Of a stretch of 7,773 nt of DNA, positions 6,638 to 7,773 are shown in pieces (within the stretch, counting starts at the first letter, position 1; every line of letters starts with the position of its first letter). Below the pieces are notes generated by a model that was given only the letters and a program-made list of their open reading frames with translations, was not told the DNA's origin and searched no databases. This DNA comes from an uncultured Roseburia sp. (lineage in GTDB: Bacteria; Bacillota; Clostridia; Lachnospirales; Lachnospiraceae), in assembly GCA_934307185.1 (NCBI GenBank), contig CAKRCJ010000100.1, positions 1-7,773 of the forward strand, read 5' to 3'. Position numbers and translations under genes: made by a program.

Positions 6638-7773
6638 ACACAGGAAATGGCTGTGGGTTTTTATACTGGTAGTTTTTCTTACAGTTGTTTTTGTGGCAGT
6701 CATTTTATATGGAAAGAGTAAAAACAATGCGGCGGATGCAGCAGAGCTCTCAACTACGGAAGAAGCAGAACAGGAAACAGAGGAAAGGCAGACCTGTTAT
6801 TTTAAAACAGAGGGAAAATACTTTGCATTTTATGATGGCAGCGATTATAAACAGACCTATTTAAACGGAGTAAATCTTGGTTCTGCAAAACCGGGCTATT
6901 TTCCGGGGGAGCTTGCAGTTACAAAAGAAGAGTATTTAAGGTGGTTCGAAGAGATTTCAGCCATGAACTGCAATACAATCCGTGTGTACACGATTATGAT
7001 GCCGTGTTTTTATGAAGCACTTTATGAATACAATGAAACAGCAGAAAATAAGCTCTATCTTTTTCAGGGAGTCTGGTATGATGAAGAACAGATTGCAGAA
7101 ACGGAGGATGCTTATGATATTTATGAGGAAGCACAAAAAGATGCGTATAATCTGGTAGATATCATTCACGGAGATGCCGAGTTAAAGCAGCGCGCCGGAA
7201 AAGCGTATGGAAAATACCGTTATGATGTTTCAAAATATGTGATTGGCTGGATTCTTGGAATTGAGTCGGATGCAGTTTTTGTAGGAAATACGAATGAAGT
7301 CCACGCAGATGAAAGCAGTTATGAGGGAGAGTATCTTTATACTACAGAGGATGCAAATCCGTTTGAAGCGTTTATTTGTAAGCTGGGGGATAAAACGGTT
7401 TCTTATGAGATGAAAAAATATCAGCTGCAGCGCCCGGTAAGCTTCAGTAACTGGCCGACAGCGGATATGTTAACACATCCGAACGAACCGGGAGCAGACC
7501 ATGAGGATGCCGTTACACTTAATATGGAACATATAAAAGCGACAGATAATCTGGAAGCGGGAGTGTTTGCAGCCTATCATATTTATCCGTATTATCCGGA
7601 ATTTATTATTTATGATACAAAATATGCGTCTTATACGATGGAAGATGGTACACCGAATAATTACCGGGCATACTTAGAGGACCTGATAGCACAGCATACC
7701 ATGCCGGTGCTTGTTGCAGAATATGGAGTGCCATCGTCAAGAGGCTGCACACATGCCAATTATCTTACCGGTT
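6621..7773 (+). CDS. membrane-anchored glycoside hydrolase-like (TIM-barrel) protein, 3'-truncated by the window edge
   Basis: Probable extracellular glycosidase held in the membrane by an N-terminal anchor; 384 complete codons are present and the frame stays open to the window end. KEKNKHRK is followed by one helix (10-30), then an acidic, low-complexity linker (33-58). The catalytic region begins with GVNLGSAKPGYFPGE (83-97) and NTIRVYT (118-124), whose Arg is typical of GH clan A barrels. GWILGIE ends in E215, in the place of the acid/base at strand 4. AAYHIYPYYPEF sits near strand 6. VLVAEYGVPS contains E367, in the place of the nucleophile at strand 7. The spacing of about 150 residues between the two Glu fits a clan A (GH2/GH5-like) barrel. 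A GGTGGAG stretch at 6610-6616 precedes the ATG, which lies inside the previous gene. Placement with a synthase suggests it trims or releases the glycan. The exact GH family and substrate are not recognisable. Confidence 0.75.
   Translation, partial: MKEKNKHRKWLWVFILVVFLTVVFVAVILYGKSKNNAADAAELSTTEEAEQETEERQTCYFKTEGKYFAFYDGSDYKQTYLNGVNLGSAKPGYFPGELAVTKEEYLRWFEEISAMNCNTIRVYTIMMPCFYEALYEYNETAENKLYLFQGVWYDEEQIAETEDAYDIYEEAQKDAYNLVDIIHGDAELKQRAGKAYGKYRYDVSKYVIGWILGIESDAVFVGNTNEVHADESSYEGEYLYTTEDANPFEAFICKLGDKTVSYEMKKYQLQRPVSFSNWPTADMLTHPNEPGADHEDAVTLNMEHIKATDNLEAGVFAAYHIYPYYPEFIIYDTKYASYTMEDGTPNNYRAYLEDLIAQHTMPVLVAEYGVPSSRGCTHANYLTG

Overview
This window holds one continuous, plus-strand, tightly packed gene cluster built around a Gram-positive exosortase (XrtG). 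The low-to-moderate GC content, the strong AGGAGG-type ribosome binding sites, the A/T-ending codons and the family composition point to a Firmicute, most likely a gut-type Clostridia of the Lachnospiraceae sort. That assignment is inference from style, not from a marker gene.

Layout: (1) bases 1-690 are the 3' part of a secreted protein. It has an IDG..DW sugar-binding-like N-terminal motif and a C-terminal Firmicu-CTERM-type sorting signal (TSSGP, hydrophobic helix, basic tail). (2) 691-1287 is the exosortase XrtG, with its Cys/Arg/His active-site set. (3) 1271-2635 is a membrane glycosyltransferase of family GT2 with DSD, ED and QRQRW motifs, matching the known exosortase-G-associated glycosyltransferase. 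(4) 2645-3706 is a two-helix membrane sensor with an external Cache-like domain and a cytoplasmic domain that looks like a degenerate GGDEF. (5) 3703-4167 is a small protein related to 6-pyruvoyl-tetrahydropterin synthase (PTPS/QueD). It keeps the zinc histidines but has lost the catalytic Cys and Asp-His. (6) 4181-6637 is a large polytopic membrane protein with a big external domain containing an amidotransferase-like fold. It resembles the 'PTPS-related' membrane family. (7) 6621 to the end is a membrane-anchored, probably extracellular TIM-barrel glycosidase that runs off the window.

No gap between genes exceeds 13 bases, and three junctions overlap. There is no internal terminator and no obvious promoter, so the genes are almost certainly one transcript that begins before the window and ends after it. 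There are no RNA genes, mobile elements, CRISPR arrays or long repeats.

Working model (inference): the GT2 enzyme and the 818-residue membrane protein make and export or modify a cell-surface glycan or glycolipid, perhaps under control of the sensor protein. XrtG cleaves the Firmicu-CTERM protein at its C-terminus and joins it to that or another surface acceptor. The external glycosidase trims or remodels the glycan. The PTPS-like protein is probably a non-catalytic or repurposed partner. The exosortase, glycosyltransferase and PTPS-like families are known to co-occur. As far as I know the chemistry and biological role of the XrtG system are not established, so this is the window's main point of interest.
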